Assembly (NCBI GenBank): GCA_026394695.1
Contig: JAPKXT010000186.1
Coordinates: forward strand, 1-34,459
Direction of reading: 5' to 3'
Source of the DNA: Methanoregula sp.
Lineage (GTDB): Archaea > Halobacteriota > Methanomicrobia > Methanomicrobiales > Methanospirillaceae
DNA: 34,459 bases
The translations under genes were made by a program, and so were the position numbers. The notes under the pieces are model-generated. The model was not told the DNA's origin. It saw nothing but the letters and a program-made list of their open reading frames with translations, and made no database searches. Each line of letters starts with the position of its first letter. Within the stretch, counting starts at the first letter, position 1. Of the stretch, positions 7,228 to 15,255 are shown in pieces.

Positions 7228-7298
7228 TGCGATAACCGGGGATCGAACCCGGGTTAGAAGCTTGGGAAGCTCCTGTCCTACCGCTAGACTATTATCGC
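7228..7298 (-). tRNA. tRNA-Gly (anticodon CCC)
   Basis: The minus strand gives a complete cloverleaf. The acceptor stem begins GCGATAA and ends TTATCGC with discriminator A, the anticodon stem GGAGC/GCTTC (one G-U pair) holds loop TTCCCAA with anticodon CCC, and the T arm contains GGTTCGATCC. There is no intron and no encoded CCA. A TATA-like CAATATTA on the minus strand (7319-7326) sits at the right distance upstream. Only 8 nt separate the 3' end from the DUF5612 start codon. Confidence 0.95.
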
Positions 7299-7706
7299 GT
7301 TCTCACTTCTCTGCGCTCTAATATTGCGTGATTTTAAAGATAAATATAGTGTTTACGCAATCATTCCAGACCCGGGAAAAATGAATTAGCGTTATAGCTG
7401 GTCCTGGAGATTGCAAAAATAAATACTTAAAAAAAGAGACACGAAAATTTTCCTGATTCCAGATTATTCTTCCCGGATTTGTTAAAAAGACCTGTAGAAC
7501 CATTATCTGTTCCTGAATACACAATCCGTTTTTCCTTGGGACGTTCGATATTTTTAAGCAAAGCTGGACAGCATAGGTATACTATATTTATACCGGCTAC
7601 CCAACCAATCTCAGAGAATTTTGCAGGTTCCGCTGGATAGCGGGATTTTGAAAAATCAGGTTGAGCTTATTCCAAGATAACAAAGGACCAAACAGGAGAA
7701 TTCTTA
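7299..7706. other. 408-bp AT-rich intergenic region
   Basis: The region separates the tRNA-Gly transcript (minus) from the surface protein gene (plus). It holds the tRNA-Gly TATA element (7319-7326), a strong plus-strand TATA box at 7581-7594, and a small hairpin CCGCT-GGAT-AGCGG at 7630-7643 within the expected leader. A 68-codon minus-strand frame at 7318-7524 has no features of a real protein. I see nothing else. Confidence 0.5.
7581..7594 (+). promoter_or_regulatory. TATA box of the surface protein gene
   Basis: ACTATATTTATACC is a close match to the archaeal box A consensus. The predicted start near 7615 leaves a leader of about 90 nt, long for a methanogen message, containing a hairpin at 7630-7643 and an AGGAG ribosome-binding site shortly before the ATG at 7707. 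Confidence 0.55.
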
Positions 7707-8642
7707 ATGAAGATACAAAAAAATGTAATGTGCCTTATCATTGTTGTATGCCTGCTCGCATTAATCCCGTCACTGCAGGCTCTTTCCGATGATAACCCCG
7801 TCAACGTGATTTACCAGACTTCCTTCAGTTCAGATCCCCGCTGGACAACAAACAATCCTTCAACCAATTACTGGGACCCGAACAAGGAAATGTACCACTT
7901 CACTGTTGAACCGAGTACTGGCGGTTACGCGTACAAAGATATCGATTATGAGAGAGGTTCATTTACTTTTGATTATGATCTCTTCCTCACCGAAGTCGAT
8001 GAGGGTGCGACATTCAGGTTCGGTTTATCCGGAAGCGAGATGGACCCATCCAAGAGTCCTAATGTCCTCTCAGTGTTTGACAATGGAAAATATGGACAGA
8101 TTATGTGGCTTCACCTGGTGACTACTGGCAGTAAGCTGATGGAAGTGAACAGCCAGCATGCGGCAGTGGAAATGGGACCAACTGCCTATAACGGACCTAC
8201 GGCAAAATATGAATTAAACAAAACCTACCACGTTACGGTGAAATACGAGGATGATCGTAAGATCCTCAGTATGTCGGTCAGTGAAAAGATAACCGGGAAG
8301 AATATCTGGAGTTACTACATAAACACTGCTGAGAACCTGAACGGAATGAACAGGATATATGTGGGCTCCAAGGGTGACTATGGCATGATGAATATTTACG
8401 CATTGGGATATATCGACAATGTCCGCCTCACCATACCTGCTGCAGTAACAACCACACCCACAGAGATTGCGCAAGAGACTACAGTCACGACCCTCAAACC
8501 AACCACAAAACAAACCATTATTGTGCCAACACCCTATCCCACCAGTACTGCTGCATCACCTTCTGCAGGTATCCTTGCTATGGGGGCAATTGGTATTGTT
8601 GGTGTTGTGTACAGTATTCTGGGCAGGATGAAAAAAGAGTAA
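7707..8642 (+). CDS. Secreted, C-terminally anchored surface protein
   Basis: I do not recognise a named family. The 311-residue protein has a signal peptide (residues 1-26, basic then leucine/valine-rich, ending LQALS). An exported body of about 220 residues follows, rich in aromatic and beta-strand pattern, resembling a concanavalin-type jelly roll in spacing (TSFSSDPRWTTNNPS; SFTFDYDLFL; KYGQIMWLHL; NKTYHVTVKYEDD; IDNVRLT). Next come a Thr/Pro-rich stalk (about 245-285), a hydrophobic segment (about 288-305) and a basic RMKKE tail. This is the layout of a wall-spanning, membrane-anchored archaeal surface protein, probably O-glycosylated on the stalk. It may bind a polysaccharide; no catalytic motif is visible. 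A T9 run directly after the stop suggests a monocistronic unit. Confidence 0.75.
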   Translation: MKIQKNVMCLIIVVCLLALIPSLQALSDDNPVNVIYQTSFSSDPRWTTNNPSTNYWDPNKEMYHFTVEPSTGGYAYKDIDYERGSFTFDYDLFLTEVDEGATFRFGLSGSEMDPSKSPNVLSVFDNGKYGQIMWLHLVTTGSKLMEVNSQHAAVEMGPTAYNGPTAKYELNKTYHVTVKYEDDRKILSMSVSEKITGKNIWSYYINTAENLNGMNRIYVGSKGDYGMMNIYALGYIDNVRLTIPAAVTTTPTEIAQETTVTTLKPTTKQTIIVPTPYPTSTAASPSAGILAMGAIGIVGVVYSILGRMKKE

Positions 8643-8643
8643 C

Positions 8644-8652
8644 TTTTTTTTT
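8644..8652 (+). terminator. T9 terminator after the surface protein gene
   Basis: Nine thymines begin one base after the stop codon, a typical archaeal terminator. Confidence 0.6.
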
Positions 8653-8963
8653 AATGAAGCAGATTACATCCGGCTTATAATGTATGGTTGCCGAGGGATT
8701 GATGAGATCCCTAATCTTTGGAGTGAGATTTGGTTTCAAACGTTCCCGGTTGTCATGAAGTATGGGGTTTTCATGAGGTTCAGCTGTGCATTGCATGGGT
8801 CGGTGACACACCACATATCTGATATGCATCACCTTACATCATAAAATACTGCCAGCATATGATAAATACATAAAATCCTGCTGGTTGAAGTGTTGAACCG
8901 CAAGGTTAGATCAATGAACAGAAAGGATTGATATCACAATGCAATAATATTAACCGTCAATCC

Positions 8964-8973
8964 CATATATTCC
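8964..8973 (+). promoter_or_regulatory. TATA box for the winged-helix/FHA gene
   Basis: CATATATTCC would place transcription start near 8993, leaving a leader of about 30 nt with a GGGGAGAT ribosome-binding site immediately before the ATG at 9026. Confidence 0.45.
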
Positions 8974-9025
8974 GGTAGTCATACATTGGTAACAAATACA
9001 GGAATACCCCGGAAAGGGGAGATCC

Positions 9026-9811
9026 ATGAATCCGGCTGATAAGTCTCCGACAATAATTGTCCATGAAGAAACCGACTCATTAGAGGAACTCTCTGAGTAT
9101 CTCGATGTGCTCTCAAGCAGCGTACGGCTCCGGATACTAAAATTTCTTGAGAAAAAGCCCCGAAATGCCCGTTCTATCTCAAACGAGATCGAGACCAGTT
9201 ATGAAAATACAAAAAAACATCTTGACAAGCTGATGAGTATCGGCGTTATCAAAAAAGAGGCAGGCCTGGGTGCGCCGACATCCAAGGGTATCCACCCCGT
9301 CTGGGAATATTCCATTGTTCAGGGGGGGCTTGAAACGATCATAAGGAACCTGGGACTTTTTTCAAACACGCGGGTGCAGATAATCGGCAATGAGATTTCC
9401 CGCCGTCTCGATGCAGTAAAAAACACCCTTTCCCGGGAAGTTCTTGGAAATACTCCAGCCGCGATCGTACTTGGCGGACCGGATGACGGGAAAGTGTTCC
9501 TGTTAAAACAGGATCATATCCGCATCGGGCGGATCGATCCCGAGAACAAGACAGCGTTCTCTCCTGAAAACGATATTGCCCTCTCCATTGGTTATACCGC
9601 GGTTACCCGGGTCTCAAAGCCGCACGGCAGGTTCGTCTCTGACAAGGAACACTGGTATATTGAGGACTGCGGAAGCACGGGGGGCACCCGTCTCAACAAT
9701 AAAAAGCTCGAAAAGAATACCCGGATTGCCCTGCATGACGGGGATCTCATCGAACTGTCACGGGGTGTATCCGGTGTCAGCCTGCTCATGATCATCCCGG
9801 AAGGCAGTTGA
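9026..9811 (+). CDS. Winged-helix DNA-binding protein with FHA domain
   Basis: The 261-residue soluble protein has two domains. Residues about 22-100 form an ArsR-like winged helix (LSSSVRLRILKFLEKKPRNARSISNEIETSYENTKKHLDKLMSIGVIKKE pattern), which binds promoter DNA. After a connector (about 105-145), residues about 148-258 form an FHA domain that reads phosphothreonine peptides, with IGR at 167-169, S197/H200 in SKPH, and D214-C-G-S-T-G-G-T with N224-N225. All key FHA residues are present. The neighbour downstream by 80 nt is a transmembrane Ser/Thr kinase, so this protein is the obvious candidate reader of its phosphorylation. Target genes are unknown; self-regulation of this block is likely but not shown. 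Confidence 0.88.
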   Translation: MNPADKSPTIIVHEETDSLEELSEYLDVLSSSVRLRILKFLEKKPRNARSISNEIETSYENTKKHLDKLMSIGVIKKEAGLGAPTSKGIHPVWEYSIVQGGLETIIRNLGLFSNTRVQIIGNEISRRLDAVKNTLSREVLGNTPAAIVLGGPDDGKVFLLKQDHIRIGRIDPENKTAFSPENDIALSIGYTAVTRVSKPHGRFVSDKEHWYIEDCGSTGGTRLNNKKLEKNTRIALHDGDLIELSRGVSGVSLLMIIPEGS

Positions 9812-9891
9812 TATACGCATCATCATTAAATACCGGATGTCAGAAAAAACAATAACCCTAATGTCTGTTCAATAAAAAACATTCACCACTC

Positions 9892-11991
9892 ATGATCCCT
9901 GTTAGTCGCATAGCTCGTTTCCTTGGTATCCTCGCGCTCATCTGCATCGGGTGCATTCAGGCAGCAGCTGCGGCAGAGCATACGGTGGCGCCGTCCGGGG
10001 CTGAATTTTCCAGCATTCAGGCTGCGGTTGACCGGGCATTTCCCGGAGATATCATTACCGTCCGGAGTGGAACCTACCATGAAAACATCCTGCTGGATAA
10101 GCAGGTTTCACTTATAGGCATCGACAGTGGCAGCGGGGTACCGCTGATTGAACCATTAAACAATGGAAATGCGGTTAAAATTACTATTGACGGCTGTACC
10201 CTTGAAGGATTTACCCTCCGGAACAGCGCATCTCCTGCTGCTATCTTCATCAAGTCTGACCAGAATACTATCCGGAATAATACACTTTTGAATAATACGC
10301 GGGGGATATTTTTGCAGTCAGCGATGAAAAATACCCTGTCCGGTAATACAATCACTGACAACAACGAATACGGAATTGTGCTTGAAGAGTCCAGGGACAA
10401 TGTTATTGAAAAAAACATCATAATGAAGAACAAAATCGGGATTACCCTCGATTTTTACTCTCTTTCAAATCATATCTTCTACAACAATTTTGATAATCCC
10501 CAGAACGTAATCTCGTGGAGCCCGACTTCAGTCTGGTCATCACCCCAGAAATTCATGTATACCTATCTTGGCCTTGAGCAACAGGGTTACCTGGGAAATT
10601 TCTGGAGTGATTACCATGGCAGGGATAAGAATGGTAATGGTGTGGGGGACACTCCGTATAGCATCAGGATCGGTTCAAATCCAAAAGCGATCTTTGAATC
10701 CAACCAGAATACCGTAGACGCATTTCCCCTCATGGATCCAACACGATACTACAGCAGTGTCGTACCGGTTACCGATGAGGTTATCGCTCCTTCCACAATC
10801 CCCCTCCCGACAATCCCCGGCATATCTGGCACCGTGGTTACATCCCCTGTTCCCGGCAACCTGACAACGGTATCCCCCTCCGTGTCATCAATACCTGCAG
10901 AAAAGCCCGCTGAAGGAAAAACCACGGGGCTTTTAATGTTTGAGCTTATTGTCCTGCTGACTGCAGGACTGGTGGTTCTGGTGATCTTCTGGCAGCTGAA
11001 AAAGGGTGAGAGGGTACGGGAGGAGATGGCAGCGGGCATCCTGTCAGCACCCTATAAAATGCCTGCGGAAAATTCGGGCCACCCAGGCGGCGCATCTACC
11101 GTCATAACCCCCAATACCGCTAATCCAAGCACAGTTCTGACATGGCCTTCTGCCTCTCCACATGAACAGAAGAACTACTTTCCCCGGGAACTGGAGAACA
11201 AGTATTATACCAGCATCAGATACATCGGGCGTGGCGGCATTGCATGGGTCTATTCTGCCCAAAAGAAAACTGATGGTATAAAAGTAGCGGTAAAAATCCC
11301 GATCAGTTTCGATGAGATGACCGGGAAAGCGTTTTTAAATGAGATTGCAGCCTGGCAAAGCCTGCGGCATCCCAATATTGTTCGGGTGACCGCTGTCAAT
11401 ATCCTCCCGGTTCCCTATGTCGAAATGGAGTATGTGCCGGGTGGGTTGGAAGCGCTGGAAAAACCGGTGCCCCTCTGTAACGCAGTCCGTCTCGTCAGAG
11501 GAATTGCCGATGGGCTCAGGTATGCCCATGAGCATGGATTCATCCACCGGGACATAAAACCCCACAACATCCTGCTTGATGAGGAACAGAGACCAAAAAT
11601 TACAGACTGGGGGATGAGCAAGGTGCTGGCCACCGATATAAAAAAGTCCAGTATTGCAGGATTCTCGCTCTCCTATGCTGCACCTGAACAGGTATCTCCC
11701 TCGGAATTCGGGAGAACGGACGAACGGACAGATATATACCAGCTGGGAGTGGTTTTCTATGAACTGGTAACCGGCTCGGTACCGTTTGGTGGTGAGAGTA
11801 TTGTTGAAGTGGGAAATTCGATCGTGAGGGAGCAGCCGGTAACCCCGTCAAAGCTCAATGCTGACGCAGCACCGGCAGAGGATATCATCATGAAATGCTT
11901 ACAAAAGGATCCGCTGCAGCGATTCCAGTCCGCACAGGAACTGATCGATGCGATTTCCAGGCTCTGTAAAGAAGAACCTGAAGGGTCCTGA
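9892..11991 (+). CDS. Transmembrane Ser/Thr protein kinase with NosD-type beta-helix ectodomain
   Basis: The 699 residues read as a receptor-like kinase. A signal peptide (1-28) leads to a parallel beta-helix (about 30-285) with NosD-type Asn-rich repeats (NTIRNNTLLNN, NTLSGNTITDN, NVIEKNIIMKN) and the terminal GNFWSDYHGRDKNGNGVGDTPYSI signature. A Ser/Thr/Pro stalk (285-343), a membrane helix (346-369), a cytoplasmic linker (370-440) and a kinase domain (about 442-695) follow. Kinase residues are the glycine loop GRGGIAWV (446-453), Lys468 in VAVK, Glu484, HRDIKPHN with Asp554, D572-W-G replacing DFG, and APEQ. The residues needed for catalysis remain. NosD-type helices often bind sugars or metals, so an envelope-sensing role is inferred. 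The gene follows the FHA regulator and precedes a small zinc-motif gene. Confidence 0.9.
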   Translation: MIPVSRIARFLGILALICIGCIQAAAAAEHTVAPSGAEFSSIQAAVDRAFPGDIITVRSGTYHENILLDKQVSLIGIDSGSGVPLIEPLNNGNAVKITIDGCTLEGFTLRNSASPAAIFIKSDQNTIRNNTLLNNTRGIFLQSAMKNTLSGNTITDNNEYGIVLEESRDNVIEKNIIMKNKIGITLDFYSLSNHIFYNNFDNPQNVISWSPTSVWSSPQKFMYTYLGLEQQGYLGNFWSDYHGRDKNGNGVGDTPYSIRIGSNPKAIFESNQNTVDAFPLMDPTRYYSSVVPVTDEVIAPSTIPLPTIPGISGTVVTSPVPGNLTTVSPSVSSIPAEKPAEGKTTGLLMFELIVLLTAGLVVLVIFWQLKKGERVREEMAAGILSAPYKMPAENSGHPGGASTVITPNTANPSTVLTWPSASPHEQKNYFPRELENKYYTSIRYIGRGGIAWVYSAQKKTDGIKVAVKIPISFDEMTGKAFLNEIAAWQSLRHPNIVRVTAVNILPVPYVEMEYVPGGLEALEKPVPLCNAVRLVRGIADGLRYAHEHGFIHRDIKPHNILLDEEQRPKITDWGMSKVLATDIKKSSIAGFSLSYAAPEQVSPSEFGRTDERTDIYQLGVVFYELVTGSVPFGGESIVEVGNSIVREQPVTPSKLNADAAPAEDIIMKCLQKDPLQRFQSAQELIDAISRLCKEEPEGS

Positions 11992-12043
11992 TCCCTGATG
12001 ATACCTACAACCATATCCAGTATGATAAAAAGAGATTGCTGAC

Positions 12044-12235
12044 ATGTCTGATGAAAAAAAACTTTATGAATCCGCTCTATGTGCTCATTGTGGGGGAATA
12101 GGATGCCTGTACTGCAATAAAAAAGGAGTTGTTCTTGTTCCTGCACCCAAAAAGCCATGCGCTCATTGCGAAGGGATTGGGTGCATATACTGTGGGTTTA
12201 CCGGTTGGGCTGCACCTAAAGGTAAGTATGATTAA
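12044..12235 (+). CDS. 63-residue double zinc-motif protein
   Basis: Two near-identical motifs, CAHCGGIGCLYC (Cys13, 16, 21, 24) and CAHCEGIGCIYC (Cys39, 42, 47, 50), each form a CX2CX4CX2C set like a shortened DnaJ zinc finger. A KKGVVLVPAPKK linker separates them. The pair could bind two zinc ions, or one rubredoxin-like or Fe-S site, in a cytoplasmic protein. I know no named family. It lies 52 nt after the kinase gene, on the same strand, and may be its last operon partner; no strong promoter is seen in the gap. The internal repeat and regular cysteine spacing argue that it is a real gene despite its length. Confidence 0.75.
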   Translation: MSDEKKLYESALCAHCGGIGCLYCNKKGVVLVPAPKKPCAHCEGIGCIYCGFTGWAAPKGKYD

Positions 12236-12251
12236 GTAATCGCCCTGATTT

Positions 12252-13379
12252 TTATGAAAATTTCCCCTCAATCCTGCGCGGGATCACACATTCCTCGTAT
12301 CGTTTTGCAAAGTACCGGTCGGTCATACCAGCGATAAAGTCCCGTACCAACTCGGGAGATGTTGCTGACTGAAGATAGATCTGACTGATCCAGCTGGTAT
12401 CAATAAAATCGGTAAAAATTTTTGCATCCCGTAACTCTTCCTCGACATCATTCAGGTATGTCGCAAACAGGGTTGCATACATCTGCTTAACTTTTTCCCT
12501 TTCTGAAGTGAGTTTTTTGTTATTGTAAATATGGATCCGGGAAAATGAGCGCAGGGAAATAAGTGCCTTTTCCACATCCGGGCTGTACGATATATAACCA
12601 ATATCTTCCGTGTTACTGTTTTCCAGAAGGTCGTAAATTAGTGTGTTTATGATTTCCCGGTTGGAGTCACCAAGAGTATCCCTGCATTCTTGCGGAAGCG
12701 GGGTTGTACGCCCGATCAATCCCACTTCACGGGCATCCTGCACATCTCTGCCAATGTAAGCGATGGTGTCAGAAAATTTTACAACACAACCTTCGAGTGT
12801 CATTGGTTCCTTTGTTCGCCTGCCATCTGCATTGTCCTGCACTTTTTTGTCAAATGCCAGCCAGGTCTGGCAGGGTTCAGGTGAGATTTTAAGATCGTCA
12901 GCTTCGCCGTTGTGACAGAGAATCCCGTCCAGCACCTGCATAGTGAGGTCACAGTCTTCAATACGATCGAGGAATTGAACGCTCTGAACATTATGGAAAA
13001 ACTTTCCGATGCCGTATTGCTCACAGAGTTCCGACAGGCAGGTCTCTCCAAAATGCCCGTACGGGATATGCCCGATATCATGGCCGAGAGCGATCGCTTC
13101 AATGAGATCTTCGTTCAGCCTCAGGCAACGCCCGATAGTCCGGGCGATCTTTGATACGATCTGCACATGAATGACACGGTGGGTTATGTGGTCGTTTTCG
13201 ACAAGGTAAAAGACCTGTGTTTTATCGATATACCGCGTATATGCCCTTGTATGAATGATCCGATCAGCGTCCCGAGAGTAGGGGGTACGGATATCATCAG
13301 GTTTTCTGTTGTGCCTTCGCACTGCATCGACACTGGTCGCGGCAAGAGGAGACAGCAGCGATTCCCGTTTATCGGTCAT
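12252..13379 (-). CDS. dGTPase-like HD-domain phosphohydrolase
   Basis: It resembles deoxyguanosinetriphosphate triphosphohydrolases, which remove tripolyphosphate from dNTPs and help control nucleotide pools. Motifs are RTPYSRDADRIIHTRAYTRYIDKTQVF near the N-terminus, HRVIHVQIVSKIARTIGR, the HD metal motif in ALGHDIGHIPYGHFGE, and VVKFSDTIAYIGRDVQDA. I chose the ATG at 13379 (375 residues) because the family starts a few residues before L-S-P-L-A. In-frame starts at 13442 (ATG) and 13490 (GTG) would add an unconserved basic extension, and none has a strong ribosome-binding site. Substrate may be dGTP or another dNTP. It converges with the zinc-motif gene. Confidence 0.85.
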   Translation of the reverse strand: MTDKRESLLSPLAATSVDAVRRHNRKPDDIRTPYSRDADRIIHTRAYTRYIDKTQVFYLVENDHITHRVIHVQIVSKIARTIGRCLRLNEDLIEAIALGHDIGHIPYGHFGETCLSELCEQYGIGKFFHNVQSVQFLDRIEDCDLTMQVLDGILCHNGEADDLKISPEPCQTWLAFDKKVQDNADGRRTKEPMTLEGCVVKFSDTIAYIGRDVQDAREVGLIGRTTPLPQECRDTLGDSNREIINTLIYDLLENSNTEDIGYISYSPDVEKALISLRSFSRIHIYNNKKLTSEREKVKQMYATLFATYLNDVEEELRDAKIFTDFIDTSWISQIYLQSATSPELVRDFIAGMTDRYFAKRYEECVIPRRIEGKFS

Positions 13380-13945
13380 GGCGTGAATGGAGGAGTCGAT
13401 ACCGGGGCTGGGAAGTCGCTGGTCCTTTTTGGAACGGGGCATCTTACCGGTGAATCTGCTCCCTTGGGTATTAAGTGTGATGGAAATCACGGGATGAAGA
13501 GACCAGGATGCAGAGCTGGCAAAAGATCCAAAGCGAATTGCTTTTCCCCATCATAACCCCAGTTATAAAAACCGGGTATCCTGCTATTTTTAAAAATCTG
13601 AAAATTGCCGGAAAATATATTTATTCCCACCAGGTCACTCATCACCCTATTATCCTAACCCATGCGGTGACCAGACGGTGTAACTGCACAGGTGACCGGA
13701 TGGCCGAACTGCCTGCAGTACCTGATACCTTGTGCGAAGGCAGTCCCGCACTCAGTAGAGAACTTTTTCCCAAGAGTCATCTGTGGCTGGTGAGATGGCA
13801 AAATAATAAAAAAATGTGCAAATCCACTGTTCATACCCATGAAGTTCCGCAGTTCCCCGGGGAGCTCCTATCCCTATCTCCACATCTTTATTTTCTCTGA
13901 AGAATAACTGATGAGAGTACAGATTGGATTTATCAGAGGCATTTC
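13380..13945. other. Intergenic region between the HD protein and Mrp
   Basis: About 565 bp (or 455 if the longest HD-protein start is used). A TATA-like element for the minus gene lies near 13564-13573, and one for Mrp (TTTATTTT) near 13886-13893. GTGACC occurs at 13667-13672 and 13692-13697 and inverted at 13633-13638, a weak candidate operator cluster. A 130-codon plus-strand frame (13508-13900) has unlikely composition and no ribosome-binding site; I do not call it. Confidence 0.4.
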
Positions 13946-14839
13946 ATGGCAAAGAAAACAACAAAAAAAGAGGTGGCAGATGAAGAGTGCAATAAAGAGT
14001 GCTCCAACTGCCCCACTGCAACAACCTGCGCATCAGCAAAGAACGGGCCGGCTGGCCTCCCCCCGAAAGCAAAAGTTGACGTCAGACATGTCATCATGGT
14101 ACTCTCGGGGAAAGGTGGCGTGGGCAAATCCACCGTGTCTGTAAACCTTGCCTATGCCCTTTCCAACCATGGTTTCAAGGTTGGGCTTTTAGACCTTGAC
14201 ATGCATGGCCCAAACATCCCCAAGATGTTGGGTATCGAGGATCATAAACTCGCTATTATGGGAGAAATGATCGAACCCGTCCACATCACCGGGATGCTCT
14301 CTGTCATATCGATGGCGTTCCTTCTGCCTGACACAAGCACACCGATCATCTGGCGAGGTCCTATGAAGATGGCTGCAATTCAGCAGTTCCTCAACGAAGT
14401 GAACTGGGGCACACTGGATTATCTGGTTGTCGACCTGCCCCCCGGAACTGGTGATGAGGCCCTCACCATCGCCCAGCTCGCCCCCAATCTCCGTGGGGCA
14501 GTAATTGTCACCACTCCTCAGGATGTCGCAACACTTGATGCGCGGAAATCTGCAAAATTTATCCAGAAACTTGAAGTTCCCGTACTGGGTATCATCGAGA
14601 ACATGAGCGGAATGATCTGCCCTCACTGTGGAGAGGAAATTGACCTCTTTGGCAAGGGTGGTGGCAAAAAGATCGCAGATGAACTATCCGTCCCATTCCT
14701 TGGTGCAATACCGATCGATATCGAAATGCGTAAATCAGGGGATGAGGGACGCCCGTTCATCATAAAGCGCGGCAACAGCCCCACGTGGGAGGCTGTTGAC
14801 AAGGTTATGGAAGCGCTCATCAGAGTTGTTGAGGGTTAA
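13946..14839 (+). CDS. Mrp/Nbp35-family iron-sulfur carrier ATPase
   Basis: This 297-residue cytosolic P-loop ATPase carries and delivers Fe-S clusters to apoproteins. The deviant Walker A GKGGVGKST (about residues 55-63) with its two lysines, the DLDMHGPNIPKMLG switch, DLPPGTGDEAL, and the bridging CPHC (Cys225/228) are all clear. The N-terminus has Cys15, 19, 22 and 28, of which CX2CX5C matches the extra cluster site of Nbp35-type rather than simple ApbC proteins. GAGG shortly before the ATG acts as ribosome-binding site. A small conserved gene follows after 3 nt and is presumably cotranscribed. Confidence 0.93.
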   Translation: MAKKTTKKEVADEECNKECSNCPTATTCASAKNGPAGLPPKAKVDVRHVIMVLSGKGGVGKSTVSVNLAYALSNHGFKVGLLDLDMHGPNIPKMLGIEDHKLAIMGEMIEPVHITGMLSVISMAFLLPDTSTPIIWRGPMKMAAIQQFLNEVNWGTLDYLVVDLPPGTGDEALTIAQLAPNLRGAVIVTTPQDVATLDARKSAKFIQKLEVPVLGIIENMSGMICPHCGEEIDLFGKGGGKKIADELSVPFLGAIPIDIEMRKSGDEGRPFIIKRGNSPTWEAVDKVMEALIRVVEG

Positions 14840-14842
14840 GCG

Positions 14843-15151
14843 ATGAATTACATGCGGATTCTAACAGGAAAGGAAATACCGCTCCCGATTTATAGTGGTG
14901 TAATCGCCTGCCTGGAGAACCCGCTTGCATTTCCCGACCTGCTCGAACCGATCTATCGTGAGGCTATGAAACTTGATGATGATACACTTGACAGGTTCAG
15001 GTTCTCACTCATGCGGCTCCAGCTCTATGCAGATATCCACCGGAATGAAGACCTGGAAAAAGCGATGCACATCAAATACGTTGCGCAGGTTCTTGAAAAA
15101 GTGGTTTTTGGATCACTGGTAATGGAACGTGAAGACCTGTCCGCTGACTAA
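14843..15151 (+). CDS. Small conserved-looking protein cotranscribed with Mrp
   Basis: I do not recognise this 102-residue protein. It is soluble and mainly helical, with acidic and leucine-rich stretches (LLEPIYREAMKLDDDTLDRFRFSLMRLQLYADIH) and no cysteines apart from one early in the chain. The 3-nt gap from the Mrp stop codon strongly suggests one transcript, so a role as partner or client adaptor for the Fe-S carrier is conceivable. A short T-run (15153-15157) just after the stop may end the operon. There is nothing to support a more exact function. Confidence 0.65.
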   Translation: MNYMRILTGKEIPLPIYSGVIACLENPLAFPDLLEPIYREAMKLDDDTLDRFRFSLMRLQLYADIHRNEDLEKAMHIKYVAQVLEKVVFGSLVMEREDLSAD

Positions 15152-15255
15152 ATTTTTATCCCTGCCGGAAAAGATATTATCGGGATACTTATGCAGTGGT
15201 GATACCTATATGTGCAGACCCGATCAATACTAGAATCAGTCAATAATTTCGCAAC

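Larger units (their letters stand above)
8643..9025. other. 383-bp intergenic region before the FHA gene
   Basis: It starts with the T9 terminator and ends with the promoter of the FHA gene. In between are a weak TCATGAAG/TCATGAGG repeat pair near 8755-8780 and an inverted repeat CCAGCA...TGCTGG around 8851-8883 with a loop of about 21 nt. No convincing reading frame or RNA gene is seen. Confidence 0.4.

Noticed and set aside
13380..13490. 37-residue extension of the HD phosphohydrolase from GTG 13490
   Set aside because: The extension is basic and unlike the family N-terminus, which begins a few residues before LSPLA; kept only as an alternative start.
13508..13900. 130-codon plus-strand frame upstream of mrp
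   Set aside because: No ribosome-binding site, no recognisable domain, and it overlaps the promoter region of the minus-strand HD gene.
13908..13940. C/D box small RNA (TGATGA near 13909)
   Set aside because: Only one C-box-like element is present; no D box (CTGA) follows at a usable distance, and the mrp ribosome-binding site lies here.
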